NCBI GenBank assembly: GCA_947167315.1
Contig: CAMVHP010000053.1
Location: 1-6,256 of the forward strand
From: RGIG8782 sp017475895
GTDB taxonomy: Bacteria > Pseudomonadota > Alphaproteobacteria > Rickettsiales > UBA1997
Length of the DNA: 6,256 nt
Direction: 5' to 3'
In this document: positions 1 to 6,184 of the stretch, one piece after another
Numbering within the stretch: position 1 is the first letter of the stretch
Layout of the letters: each line of letters begins with the position of its first letter
Made by a program: the position numbers and the translations under genes
The notes under the pieces: model-generated
Seen by the model: only the letters and a program-made list of their open reading frames with translations
Told to the model about the DNA's origin: nothing
The model's database searches: none

Positions 1-489
1 CTGTCTAAGATTAGTAACGATAAAGAGGATACATTTTTTGCTTTTATAACGGATGATTTTATAAATATTTCAAACGTAAAAAACTTTACAAATGAGGAAT
101 ATGAATACAAAAAACTAGTAGGTCTTGGAGAGGATGTTAAAGAAGCAAATTGGAAAATGTGTAAAGTTAGAAACATATTATCTTTATTTAATTTTTTTGC
201 TATAGGTATCTTTATGGTGGTGGTTTTGGGCATGAGTATGAATATGTGTATAAAGGGTAATATGACCGTTGGTACATTTTTATTTATTATGTCCATGATG
301 GGAGCAACGGCTGATAACCAATCTCATATAGTTCCAATTTCAAGAATGATGTTTGAAGAATATGGAGCCATAAGGGATGGTCTAGTTTTAATGGAAAGAG
401 ATTGTGAAATTAAAGATGGGGTTGATGCTAAGGATGTGAATAACGTTGAAGGTAAAATAGTTTTTAAAAATGTAGACTTTAAGTATTAA
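1..489 (+). CDS. ABC exporter, C-terminal part of membrane domain (5'-partial, ends prematurely at the ATPase boundary)
   Basis: The frame is open from the first base and gives 162 visible residues; the true start lies upstream of the window. The sequence fits the last part of a type I ABC exporter membrane domain (MsbA/multidrug-like). A cytoplasmic helix carries the typical 'NVKNF' and 'NEEYEYKKL' pattern, then come two hydrophobic membrane segments at about residues 60-80 and 88-100, then the helix linking to the ATPase. The last 11 residues, KIVFKNVDFKY, are the first strand of the nucleotide-binding domain and end in the A-loop tyrosine that normally stacks on ATP adenine. TAA (487-489) follows directly, with a second in-frame TAA at 493-495. 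The rest of the ATPase continues in the same frame from 508. In the family the two parts form one polypeptide of about 580 residues. This is therefore a split gene, a pseudogene or a sequence error. The exported substrate cannot be told. Confidence 0.8.
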   Translation: MSKISNDKEDTFFAFITDDFINISNVKNFTNEEYEYKKLVGLGEDVKEANWKMCKVRNILSLFNFFAIGIFMVVVLGMSMNMCIKGNMTVGTFLFIMSMMGATADNQSHIVPISRMMFEEYGAIRDGLVLMERDCEIKDGVDAKDVNNVEGKIVFKNVDFKY

Positions 490-497
490 CAATAATT

Positions 498-503
498 GGT
501 GAT
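498..503 (+). promoter_or_regulatory. Shine-Dalgarno-like site GGTGAT before the ATPase ORF
   Basis: GGTGAT lies four bases before ATG 508 and just after the two in-frame TAA codons. It matches the 3' half of the ideal GGAGGTGAT. The sdaA start has a similar GGTGA, so this ribosome probably uses the element. It decides the start at 508 and makes re-initiation after the upstream stop plausible. Confidence 0.5.
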
Positions 504-507
504 TGCT

Positions 508-1224
508 ATGGAAAACGATGAAAAGAAATATGTGTTCAAAAATTTTAATTTAACAATTGAACCCAATACAAAAGTTGGTTTAGTTGGTTATTCCGGAGCC
601 GGCAAAAGTACATTAGTAAATTTACTCATGCGTTTTTATGACACGGAGTCTGGTTCCATTATGATTGACGATTATGACATTAAAAACGATTTAAAACAGA
701 CCGCTTTAAGAAAACATATTTCCTACATTCCACAGGATCCAATTTTGTTTCATAGAACCATCAGAGAAAATATTAATTACGGTAAATTGGATGCCACAGA
801 GGATGAAATTATAGAAGCTTCAAAGATGGCCTGTTGTTATGATTTTATAATGTCTTTGGAGGATAAATTTGATACTCTGGTGGGAGAAAGAGGTGTAAAA
901 CTTTCCGGTGGTCAAAGACAAAGAATAGCAATAGCCAGAGCTATACTAAAGAATAGTAAAATATTAATACTGGATGAAGCCACCAGTGCTCTTGATAGTA
1001 TAACGGAAAAAGAAATACAAACAGCACTGGAAAATCTTATGAAAAATAAAACCGTAATTGCTGTAGCTCATAGGTTATCAACGCTGAATATCATGGATAG
1101 AATAGTTGTTTTGGATAAAGGACAAATAGTGGAGGATGGAACAAAGGACGAACTTTTAGCTAAAGATGGCTTATTCAAGAAAATGTGGGATATGCAAAAG
1201 AATGGTGTGTTGGATTTGGAATAG
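508..1224 (+). CDS. ABC exporter ATPase domain, separated 3' part of the same gene
   Basis: This 238-residue ATPase has every catalytic motif except the A-loop. Walker A GYSGAGKST is at about residues 27-35, the Q-loop glutamine is Q76 (YIPQDP), the signature LSGGQRQR starts at residue 132, Walker B ILILDE has the catalytic glutamate E157, the D-loop is SALD, and the H-loop histidine is H188 (AVAHRLS). It continues the frame of the preceding membrane-domain ORF, from which it is parted only by TAA CAA TAA and a few codons. I chose ATG 508 because GGTGAT (498-503) sits four bases upstream and resembles the 3' half of a full Shine-Dalgarno; an in-frame TTG at 496 is less likely. The intact motifs argue that selection still acts on it, so the split may be functional, with ATPase and membrane domain made as separate subunits. 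A recent nonsense mutation would look the same. The A-loop tyrosine is left on the other polypeptide, which is odd for a working split. Confidence 0.85.
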   Translation: MENDEKKYVFKNFNLTIEPNTKVGLVGYSGAGKSTLVNLLMRFYDTESGSIMIDDYDIKNDLKQTALRKHISYIPQDPILFHRTIRENINYGKLDATEDEIIEASKMACCYDFIMSLEDKFDTLVGERGVKLSGGQRQRIAIARAILKNSKILILDEATSALDSITEKEIQTALENLMKNKTVIAVAHRLSTLNIMDRIVVLDKGQIVEDGTKDELLAKDGLFKKMWDMQKNGVLDLE

Positions 1225-1241
1225 TTAATATACTTTTTCTA

Positions 1242-1269
1242 TTTACAAATAACATAGATATTTTATCAT
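1242..1269 (+). promoter_or_regulatory. Candidate sigma70-type promoter upstream of the M48 protease gene
   Basis: TTTACA (1242-1247) and TATCAT (1264-1269) each match the -35 and -10 consensus at five of six bases, with a 16-base spacer. Transcription would begin about 20 bases before ATG 1295. In such A+T-rich DNA look-alikes are frequent, so this is tentative. It would place the M48-nth pair in its own transcription unit, apart from the ABC genes. Confidence 0.35.
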
Positions 1270-1294
1270 AGTAAAAATTGAACACGAAAACAGT

Positions 1295-2401
1295 ATGATA
1301 ACTAAATTGATATCATTTATATTGGTTTATATATTAACAACCTTGAATTTTCTGGTATTTTTGAGTCCAATAACATTTTTTATGGTTGGTAAATATCTTC
1401 TAAACATAACTCAAAATAGTTCATATATAAAATCATTTCTGTTGTTAACAATTTCCGTGACTAATTTTTTTACACTGTTGTTTTTGAGTTTCGATTTTAT
1501 ATTTTCTTTTAGCATTAGAAAATTGACCAATAAAGCTATAAGATATGATAAAGATAAGTATTATAAAAGTCTTGATGAAATATTTAAAAATGTAAAAAAT
1601 AAATTTAATGTTGGTAATGTTGAATTGTATGTTGATAAAAACAGTACTGTCAATGCCTATGCGGTTGGTAGCTTAAGAAAGAAAGCGATAATATTAACCA
1701 CGGGACTACTAAATCGTTATGCTGATGGTACAAAAGATAGAAATGATCTAATGCTAAAAATAGAAGGAATATTGGCACACGAAATGTCGCATCTGGTGAA
1801 TAATGATTACTTTACCGGATTACTGTTAATGGTCAATGAAAGAGCTGTTAGATTCGTTTCAAGGCTTGTTCTATTGGTTTTTAATATATTTATAAAACTA
1901 TTTAATTTTGTACCAGTTGTTGGCCAATACATAGTTATATCAATAGTGCAAATCTATAAAGTATTTGATTTTATAATTTACTTTTTCTACAAATACATAC
2001 TATTAAAGGTGTATGATTTTATACAGCTAAAATTGAGCAGAAGTATAGAATATAGAGCCGATAGACAGGCTGGTAAAATGATTGGTGGGAAAAATATGGC
2101 TGGTACATTGGAGGTGTTGGGAACTAAGGGTTATATTTCCATATTTTCAACTCATCCTCTAACAAAAGATAGGGTGAAAGCTGTAAAAAATGTTGAAATC
2201 GCTGATGGTAAGATAAAACCAGTATTTCTATCTAGAGAAATGTTTATAATTACCATTATTCTACTATTAAGTTTATGCTATTATCCCTATAAAATGGCCG
2301 ATGTAGATGGCATCATAAACGACTATACTTTATTGGTGTTGTTTTTTAAAAATAAATACATCATGATAAAAAGTTATATAACAATGTTTTTACAGAGATG
2401 A
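1295..2401 (+). CDS. HtpX-like M48 family integral membrane zinc metalloprotease
   Basis: This 368-residue protein carries the M48 zinc site. HEMSH (residues 162-166) gives two zinc-binding histidines and the catalytic glutamate; EYRAD (252-256) gives the third ligand, E252. Other family marks are NAYAVG (120-125) before the site and FSTHPLTKDRV (284-294) near the end, which resembles the STHP segment of HtpX. Membrane segments are likely at about 4-32 and 46-74, a long hydrophobic region at about 188-245 lies between the two halves of the zinc site, and another segment is at about 316-333. HtpX proteins are usually nearer 280-300 residues, so this one is longer. Known relatives degrade damaged or misfolded membrane proteins from the cytoplasmic side, and that role is inferred here. 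No good Shine-Dalgarno precedes ATG 1295. The stop overlaps the nth start by four bases (ATGA). I give no symbol because M48 subfamilies are hard to separate by eye. Confidence 0.87.
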   Translation: MITKLISFILVYILTTLNFLVFLSPITFFMVGKYLLNITQNSSYIKSFLLLTISVTNFFTLLFLSFDFIFSFSIRKLTNKAIRYDKDKYYKSLDEIFKNVKNKFNVGNVELYVDKNSTVNAYAVGSLRKKAIILTTGLLNRYADGTKDRNDLMLKIEGILAHEMSHLVNNDYFTGLLLMVNERAVRFVSRLVLLVFNIFIKLFNFVPVVGQYIVISIVQIYKVFDFIIYFFYKYILLKVYDFIQLKLSRSIEYRADRQAGKMIGGKNMAGTLEVLGTKGYISIFSTHPLTKDRVKAVKNVEIADGKIKPVFLSREMFIITIILLLSLCYYPYKMADVDGIINDYTLLVLFFKNKYIMIKSYITMFLQR

Positions 2402-3027
2402 ATAAAAAAACCATTGGCGAGATATTTAACATACTGAAAAATAAATATGAAGTTCAGTCACTAATAGAACTAAAATATAAGAATTCATACACCCTATTGG
2501 TGGCTGTTATGCTTTCAGCACAAGCAACCGATGCTGGTGTTAATAAAGCAACAAAAGAGTTATTTGAACAATATGATACACCACAGAAGATGTTGGAGTT
2601 AGGTGAAAATGGATTAAAAAAATACATAAAAAGCATAAATTATTTTAACACAAAGGCAAGACATGTTATTGAAATGAGTAATCAACTGGTGAATAACTTT
2701 AATGGTGAGGTTCCGGACAATTTTGATGACATGTTGACACTAAACGGTGTTGGCAGAAAAACGGCTAATGTGGTTTTAAATATTTTATATGATGTACCGA
2801 GAGTTGGCGTTGATACTCATGTGTTTAGAGTATCAAATAGACTGGGTATTGTTAAAGCTGACAATGTGTTGGATACGGAGAAGCAGCTAATGAAAAGTGT
2901 TCCAGCTGAGTATCTAAGGTTCATAAATCATTATCTGGTTTTGTTTGGCAGGTATGAGTGTAAAGCTATAAAACCTAAGTGTGAAAGTTGCATCTTAAAA
3001 GAATATTGTAATTATTTAATAAAATAA
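2398..3027 (+). CDS. nth: Endonuclease III (DNA glycosylase/AP lyase, iron-sulfur)
   Basis: Endonuclease III removes oxidised pyrimidines from DNA and nicks the abasic site in base-excision repair. The 209-residue protein has the normal family length and all key features. LLVAVMLSAQATD (residues 33-45) is the family's N-terminal signature. The helix-hairpin-helix is LNGVGRKTANVV with catalytic lysine K121 (K120 in E. coli). The catalytic aspartate is D139 in VDTHVFR (D138 in E. coli). The four [4Fe-4S] cysteines C188, C195, C198 and C204 have the exact C-x6-C-x2-C-x5-C spacing. ATG 2398 overlaps the TGA of the M48 gene, which implies translational coupling; no strong ribosome binding site is seen. 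The sequence, for example KKYIKSI after the first third, resembles Rickettsia homologues as I remember them and supports an alphaproteobacterial host. The protein appears intact. Confidence 0.97.
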   Translation: MNKKTIGEIFNILKNKYEVQSLIELKYKNSYTLLVAVMLSAQATDAGVNKATKELFEQYDTPQKMLELGENGLKKYIKSINYFNTKARHVIEMSNQLVNNFNGEVPDNFDDMLTLNGVGRKTANVVLNILYDVPRVGVDTHVFRVSNRLGIVKADNVLDTEKQLMKSVPAEYLRFINHYLVLFGRYECKAIKPKCESCILKEYCNYLIK

Positions 3028-3109
3028 TAATATTTAATAATTTTATTATGTGTTAACATTTTTACTATTTAATTTTTGTAATTTTGCGATGTTATGAAAT
3101 TTGTTTAAA

Positions 3110-3132
3110 AATAAATATTATTAATATTTATT
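3110..3132. repeat. Perfect 11+1+11 palindrome upstream of sdaA (distal)
   Basis: The left arm AATAAATATTA (3110-3120) and right arm TAATATTTATT (3122-3132) are exact reverse complements about a central T at 3121. It is made only of A and T. It may be an operator or a weak A-U hairpin in the leader. Chance is possible in A/T-only DNA, but a second palindrome of identical size lies 36 bases downstream, centre to centre. Confidence 0.45.
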
Positions 3133-3145
3133 CAATTTAGTTGCT

Positions 3146-3168
3146 TTTTAAAAATATTATTTTTAAAA
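3146..3168. repeat. Perfect 11+1+11 palindrome upstream of sdaA (proximal, beside the ribosome binding site)
   Basis: The left arm TTTTAAAAATA (3146-3156) and right arm TATTTTTAAAA (3158-3168) are exact reverse complements about a central T at 3157. It ends two bases before the Shine-Dalgarno GGTGA at 3171. A bound protein or an RNA hairpin here could influence sdaA expression. Like its upstream twin it contains only A and T. Confidence 0.45.
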
Positions 3169-3170
3169 TC

Positions 3171-3175
3171 GGTGA
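3171..3175 (+). promoter_or_regulatory. Shine-Dalgarno GGTGA setting the sdaA start at 3181
   Basis: GGTGA lies five bases before ATG 3181. The longer reading frame, from GTG 3172, would begin inside this site, so ATG 3181 is preferred. Residue numbering from 3181 also puts the cluster cysteines exactly where I recall them in the Legionella enzyme. Confidence 0.6.
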
Positions 3176-3180
3176 GAAAA

Positions 3181-4593
3181 ATGAACTTCATCATCGTGTT
3201 AAGCGTATTCGATATATTCAAGGTTGGAATAGGTCCATCAAGCTCTCATACTGTTGGACCAATGAAAGCAAGTTTTTTATTTATAAGTACGGTTTTAGAT
3301 AAGTTTAATATAAACGACGTTGAAAAAATCAAGGTTGATCTCTATGGGTCGTTAGCGCTAACAAAAAGTGGACATGGAACCGATATAGCACTAATGTTAG
3401 GATTATGTGGTTATACAGCTGATACAATTAATCCAACTGAAATTGACAAGATTGTAAATGATATACGGTATACCAAAAAACTAAAATTAATATTCAGAAA
3501 AGAAATAAATTTTAATGAAGATATTGATATTATAACACATGAAAAGGAAGAATTACCATATCATCCGAATGGCTTAATAATAACCGCCTATGATGGTAAA
3601 AATAATAAAATATTTAGCGAGGAATATTATTCCATCGGTGGTGGTTTTGTGGAAACAAAAGAGGAGATTTCGAATAAAAATAAGAAAAAAGACAGCGTAA
3701 AGGTTCCCTATGATTTTTCAAATTGGGAAGAATTATACAAAATTTGCAAACAAAACAAAAAAGAAGTTTGGGAAGTGGTTTTGGAAAATGAAAAACAATT
3801 CAGAAGTATTGATGAAATAAACGACAAAATATCCACAATAGTACGAATTATGCTAAATTCTATAAAAAATAGCAAAAAAAGAACCGGAGAAATAAAAGGT
3901 GGTTTAAACCTAAAAAGAAGAAGCAAAGAAATGTTAAAAAATATAAAAAAGCAAGATAATGCAACTCTACGTGTAATTGATGATTTGCTTCTTTGGGGAA
4001 TGATGGTGGGTGAAGAAAATGCCAGCTATGGACAAATAATAACAGCTCCCACAAATGGAGCATCCGGCATAATTCCGGCGGTTCTAAATTATTATAAAGA
4101 ATTTTATGGTGCCAATAAAACCACCTACAAAAAATTTATTTTGACGGCTGGTGTTATTGGAATTTTATGTAAAACAAATGCATCAATATCTGGTGCTGAA
4201 GGCGGTTGTCAAGCTGAGGTTGGAACGGCAACAGCAATGGCTTCTGCCGGTTTATGCGCATCACTTGGCGGTACTACGGAGCAGTGTGAAAATTCGGCAA
4301 TTATAGGACTATCTCATAACTTGGGATTATCCTGTGATCCAGTTGCCGGTTTAGTTCAGGTACCCTGTATTGAAAGAAATGCTATAAATGCTGTTAAAGC
4401 TGTTGCCTCCTGTAGATTGGCAATGTTGGAAAAGGAAAGTAGTTATTTAAAACTAGATCAGGTTATACAAACTCTGAAAGAAATTGGTGACGACATGTCA
4501 TCACAATACAAGGAAACGGCTTTAGGTGGGTTAGCTAAAAACGCTAAAACTGGTAGATGTTGTAGATGTTCCACCTGTGGACACTGCTATTGA
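3181..4593 (+). CDS. sdaA: L-serine dehydratase (ammonia-lyase), single-chain [4Fe-4S] type, with cysteine-rich C-terminal tail
   Basis: The enzyme converts L-serine to pyruvate and ammonia in the cytosol using an oxygen-sensitive [4Fe-4S] cluster rather than PLP. From ATG 3181 it has 470 residues, typical of the single-chain form with an N-terminal alpha/beta domain and a C-terminal catalytic domain. GIGPSSSHTVGPM (residues 16-28) is the hallmark motif, and TAPTNGA (288-294) lies in the catalytic domain. The cluster cysteines are C343 (GGCQAEVG), C385 (SCDPVAG) and C396 (QVPCIERN), the same numbers I recall for the Legionella pneumophila enzyme. That enzyme ends at Cys458, which acts as fourth cluster ligand. 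Here residue 458 is glycine, C460 follows, and the chain runs on to 470 with C460, C461, C463, C466 and C469. The tail-encoding DNA holds a 9-base tandem duplication. The EamA permease gene follows after 28 bases, probably in the same operon. An annotation starting at GTG 3172 would add three residues. Confidence 0.96.
   Translation: MNFIIVLSVFDIFKVGIGPSSSHTVGPMKASFLFISTVLDKFNINDVEKIKVDLYGSLALTKSGHGTDIALMLGLCGYTADTINPTEIDKIVNDIRYTKKLKLIFRKEINFNEDIDIITHEKEELPYHPNGLIITAYDGKNNKIFSEEYYSIGGGFVETKEEISNKNKKKDSVKVPYDFSNWEELYKICKQNKKEVWEVVLENEKQFRSIDEINDKISTIVRIMLNSIKNSKKRTGEIKGGLNLKRRSKEMLKNIKKQDNATLRVIDDLLLWGMMVGEENASYGQIITAPTNGASGIIPAVLNYYKEFYGANKTTYKKFILTAGVIGILCKTNASISGAEGGCQAEVGTATAMASAGLCASLGGTTEQCENSAIIGLSHNLGLSCDPVAGLVQVPCIERNAINAVKAVASCRLAMLEKESSYLKLDQVIQTLKEIGDDMSSQYKETALGGLAKNAKTGRCCRCSTCGHCY
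4553..4570 (+). repeat. 9-base perfect tandem duplication in the sdaA tail
   Basis: GTAGATGTT occurs twice head to tail (4553-4561 and 4562-4570) and is in frame, so it adds three residues including cysteine to the C-terminal tail (the RCCRC part). It looks like replication slippage that kept the frame. Confidence 0.7.
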
Positions 4594-4610
4594 TTTGTGT
4601 TAACAATTAT

Positions 4611-4616
4611 GGGGGT
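4611..4616 (+). promoter_or_regulatory. Shine-Dalgarno GGGGGT for the EamA permease gene
   Basis: GGGGGT lies five bases before ATG 4622 and is the most G-rich ribosome binding site in the window. It supports this start and suggests efficient translation of the permease as the second gene of the sdaA unit. Confidence 0.55.
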
Positions 4617-4621
4617 ATAAT

Positions 4622-5506
4622 ATGGTAAATATTGGTTTTTTTTATGTATTCATTGTTTCTATGGCATTTGCTACACAGGGTATTTTTGCAAAATTTATAT
4701 ATAGTTATGATGGTATTAATGCTAATGTATTAACTTTTGTGTCGCTATTTGTTAGTTCTTTGATCCTATTTTGTGTTTCACTGATTAAGTATAAAAATTT
4801 GTCATTTCTAAAAATTAACAAAAAAGAAATGCTGTTTTCTTGCGTATTTGGCGGATTATTTTGTTTATTCCTAAACAACATTGCCGTCTTAAAATCATTG
4901 CAATATATAAGCGTCGGTATACAAAAAATATTATCCTATTCCAGTCCAGTATTTATTATATTTATAAATAGATTTATGTTTGGCAAAAAAATTAACAAAA
5001 ACAACATGTTTTGCACCATATTTATACTATTAGGTTTGTATTTCATTGTTGGTAAAATTGATTTTTCTGGTAACAATGTGCTATTAGGTGTTATACTTGC
5101 TCTCTCATCTGCCATATTGTCAGCGATATATTCGATTTCTGCTGAAGAAGATGATACCAATATGGATGATATAAAATACTGGATGTATGCCTTTTTAAGT
5201 TCTTTTGTTTATATGATAATATATATGTTACTTTCAAACAAAGCTGGTGAAATCTTAGTTCTTGAAAATGTAGATTTTAAATTATTTTCTTTATTTTTGG
5301 CATCATCTATTGTGAATTTTGCTATACCATATATAGCACTTGGCAAATCAATACAAATTTTAGGAGCAGAAAAAGCTAATATAATATTAACTTTGACGCC
5401 GGTACTAACCATAGTACTTGGAGCGTTGGTTTTTAAAGAAAGTCTGGGATTGTTGCAGGTTGGTGGTGTTGCTCTAATAATTATATCATCTTTAATGGTA
5501 AAATAA
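4622..5506 (+). CDS. DMT superfamily permease with two EamA domains
   Basis: This 294-residue, very hydrophobic protein fits the ten-helix drug/metabolite transporter fold. Two EamA repeats are visible at about residues 5-143 and 153-293, separated by an acidic loop (AEEDDTNMDD, 174-183). The second repeat ends in the usual pattern LTPVLTIVLGALVFKESLGLLQVGG followed by a last helix. Known family members export amino acids and metabolites or exchange metabolites such as S-adenosylmethionine, notably in Rickettsiales, but the substrate cannot be read from sequence. ATG 4622 has a strong Shine-Dalgarno five bases upstream. The gene lies 28 bases after sdaA with no terminator between, so co-transcription is likely and a serine-related substrate is an attractive but unproven guess. 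Confidence 0.9.
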   Translation: MVNIGFFYVFIVSMAFATQGIFAKFIYSYDGINANVLTFVSLFVSSLILFCVSLIKYKNLSFLKINKKEMLFSCVFGGLFCLFLNNIAVLKSLQYISVGIQKILSYSSPVFIIFINRFMFGKKINKNNMFCTIFILLGLYFIVGKIDFSGNNVLLGVILALSSAILSAIYSISAEEDDTNMDDIKYWMYAFLSSFVYMIIYMLLSNKAGEILVLENVDFKLFSLFLASSIVNFAIPYIALGKSIQILGAEKANIILTLTPVLTIVLGALVFKESLGLLQVGGVALIIISSLMVK

Positions 5507-5518
5507 TGTAATTAATTC

Positions 5519-5546
5519 TTGATGTTTTTAAAAAAATTGTTATAGT
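5519..5546 (+). promoter_or_regulatory. Candidate sigma70-type promoter upstream of the nuclease-like gene
   Basis: TTGATG (5519-5524, four of six consensus bases) and TATAGT (5541-5546, five of six) are 16 bases apart. Transcription would begin about 23 bases before ATG 5576. The 69-base gap contains no clear terminator for the permease gene, so read-through is also possible. Confidence 0.35.
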
Positions 5547-5575
5547 GAAATTATATTAATATTTTGGTCTAAATA

Positions 5576-6184
5576 ATGGAAACTGCCGAAAAAGACACAT
5601 TGCAGAGTTTTATAAATTATTTGATGGAAAGAGGGTATCCAGAAAATAGCTTGTTGACGAACTACAAAATTGGAAAATATAGAGCAGATCTAGTGATTAT
5701 TGATCCGGAGACCAACAACCCTCTACAGATTTTTGAATTTAAAGCAAAAAAGACGCAACAATCTCAATTAAATGGTAAAAATAGAATAAAAAACTACATA
5801 TTTGAACTTAGCAAAGTAAATCCAGATGCCATTGGTTATCTAATTTTTACGAGTGATGCTGAACCTTATTTTGAAATTATAGACCCAAATACGGAAAAAT
5901 CGGTGTTGCCGTCTGCTTTTGATTATAATAACCTTGTGAGAAAGGGAAAAAACGCTAAAGAAATCATGCTAAATAGTAACAAAAGTAAGGCTGTGGGTAA
6001 CCTAAAGTTTGTAACATTAAGTTTAGTGGTGGTGATATTTGTTATCCTAGTGTTTGACATACTCGGGATTGTTGAAATGAATGGACATAGACTGTATTTA
6101 ATTCTTATGATAATGATTTTAATATTATTACCATATTATGAAACTATTAAGGTGGCAAATTTTGAGTTGACCCAGAAAAAATAA
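5576..6184 (+). CDS. Membrane-anchored PD-(D/E)XK nuclease-like protein (HsdR N-terminal domain type)
   Basis: The 202-residue product has two parts. Residues 1 to about 115 resemble the N-terminal domain of type I restriction HsdR subunits and related stand-alone proteins. GKYRADLVIID holds the metal-binding aspartate D38, and QIFEFKAKK gives the E54-x-K56 catalytic pair, so the PD-(D/E)XK core appears intact. A charged linker follows (about 120-141). Residues 143-166 and 171-188 form two hydrophobic helices joined by a four- to five-residue turn, a membrane hairpin. Lysines before the first helix (K136, K138, K144) and after the second (K192, K201, K202) suggest that both ends, and so the nuclease domain, face the cytoplasm. 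There is no helicase or ATPase part and no methylase or specificity gene nearby, so this is not a type I restriction subunit. Its DNA target, activity and role are unknown; defence or DNA uptake/degradation at the membrane are guesses. ATG 5576 has no clear ribosome binding site. Confidence 0.8.
   Translation: METAEKDTLQSFINYLMERGYPENSLLTNYKIGKYRADLVIIDPETNNPLQIFEFKAKKTQQSQLNGKNRIKNYIFELSKVNPDAIGYLIFTSDAEPYFEIIDPNTEKSVLPSAFDYNNLVRKGKNAKEIMLNSNKSKAVGNLKFVTLSLVVVIFVILVFDILGIVEMNGHRLYLILMIMILILLPYYETIKVANFELTQKK

Larger units (their letters stand above)
3028..3180 (+). promoter_or_regulatory. A/T-rich spacer between nth and sdaA, probable promoter region
   Basis: This 153-base gap is almost entirely A and T and is the longest non-coding stretch in the window. 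It holds TGTTAACA (3051-3058), two 23-base palindromes (3110-3132 and 3146-3168) and the sdaA ribosome binding site. Several -35/-10 look-alikes occur, such as TTGCGA at 3084-3089, but none is clear enough to fix a promoter. No G+C-bearing terminator hairpin follows nth. Confidence 0.4.

Noticed and set aside
487..495. TAA read as a sense codon (alternative genetic code) to join the two ABC ORFs
   Set aside because: nth and the permease gene end at TAA exactly where their families end, and I see no other in-frame TAA inside a conserved region.
3017..3048. Inverted repeat TAATAAAAT/ATTTTATTA around the nth stop as a terminator
   Set aside because: The stem is only A-U, the loop is 14 bases and no T tract follows directly, so it would be a very weak terminator.
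3172..3180. GTG 3172 as the sdaA start
   Set aside because: It lies within the Shine-Dalgarno GGTGA that serves ATG 3181, and the later start restores the expected cysteine numbering.
3708..4063. Minus-strand reading frames opposite sdaA
   Set aside because: They overlap conserved dehydratase sequence, are low-complexity (F/L-rich) and show no domain or ribosome binding site; they are shadows.
4570..4581. TCCAC/GTGGA hairpin near the end of sdaA
   Set aside because: The usable stem is only four base pairs with a four-base loop, lies inside coding sequence and has no T tract.
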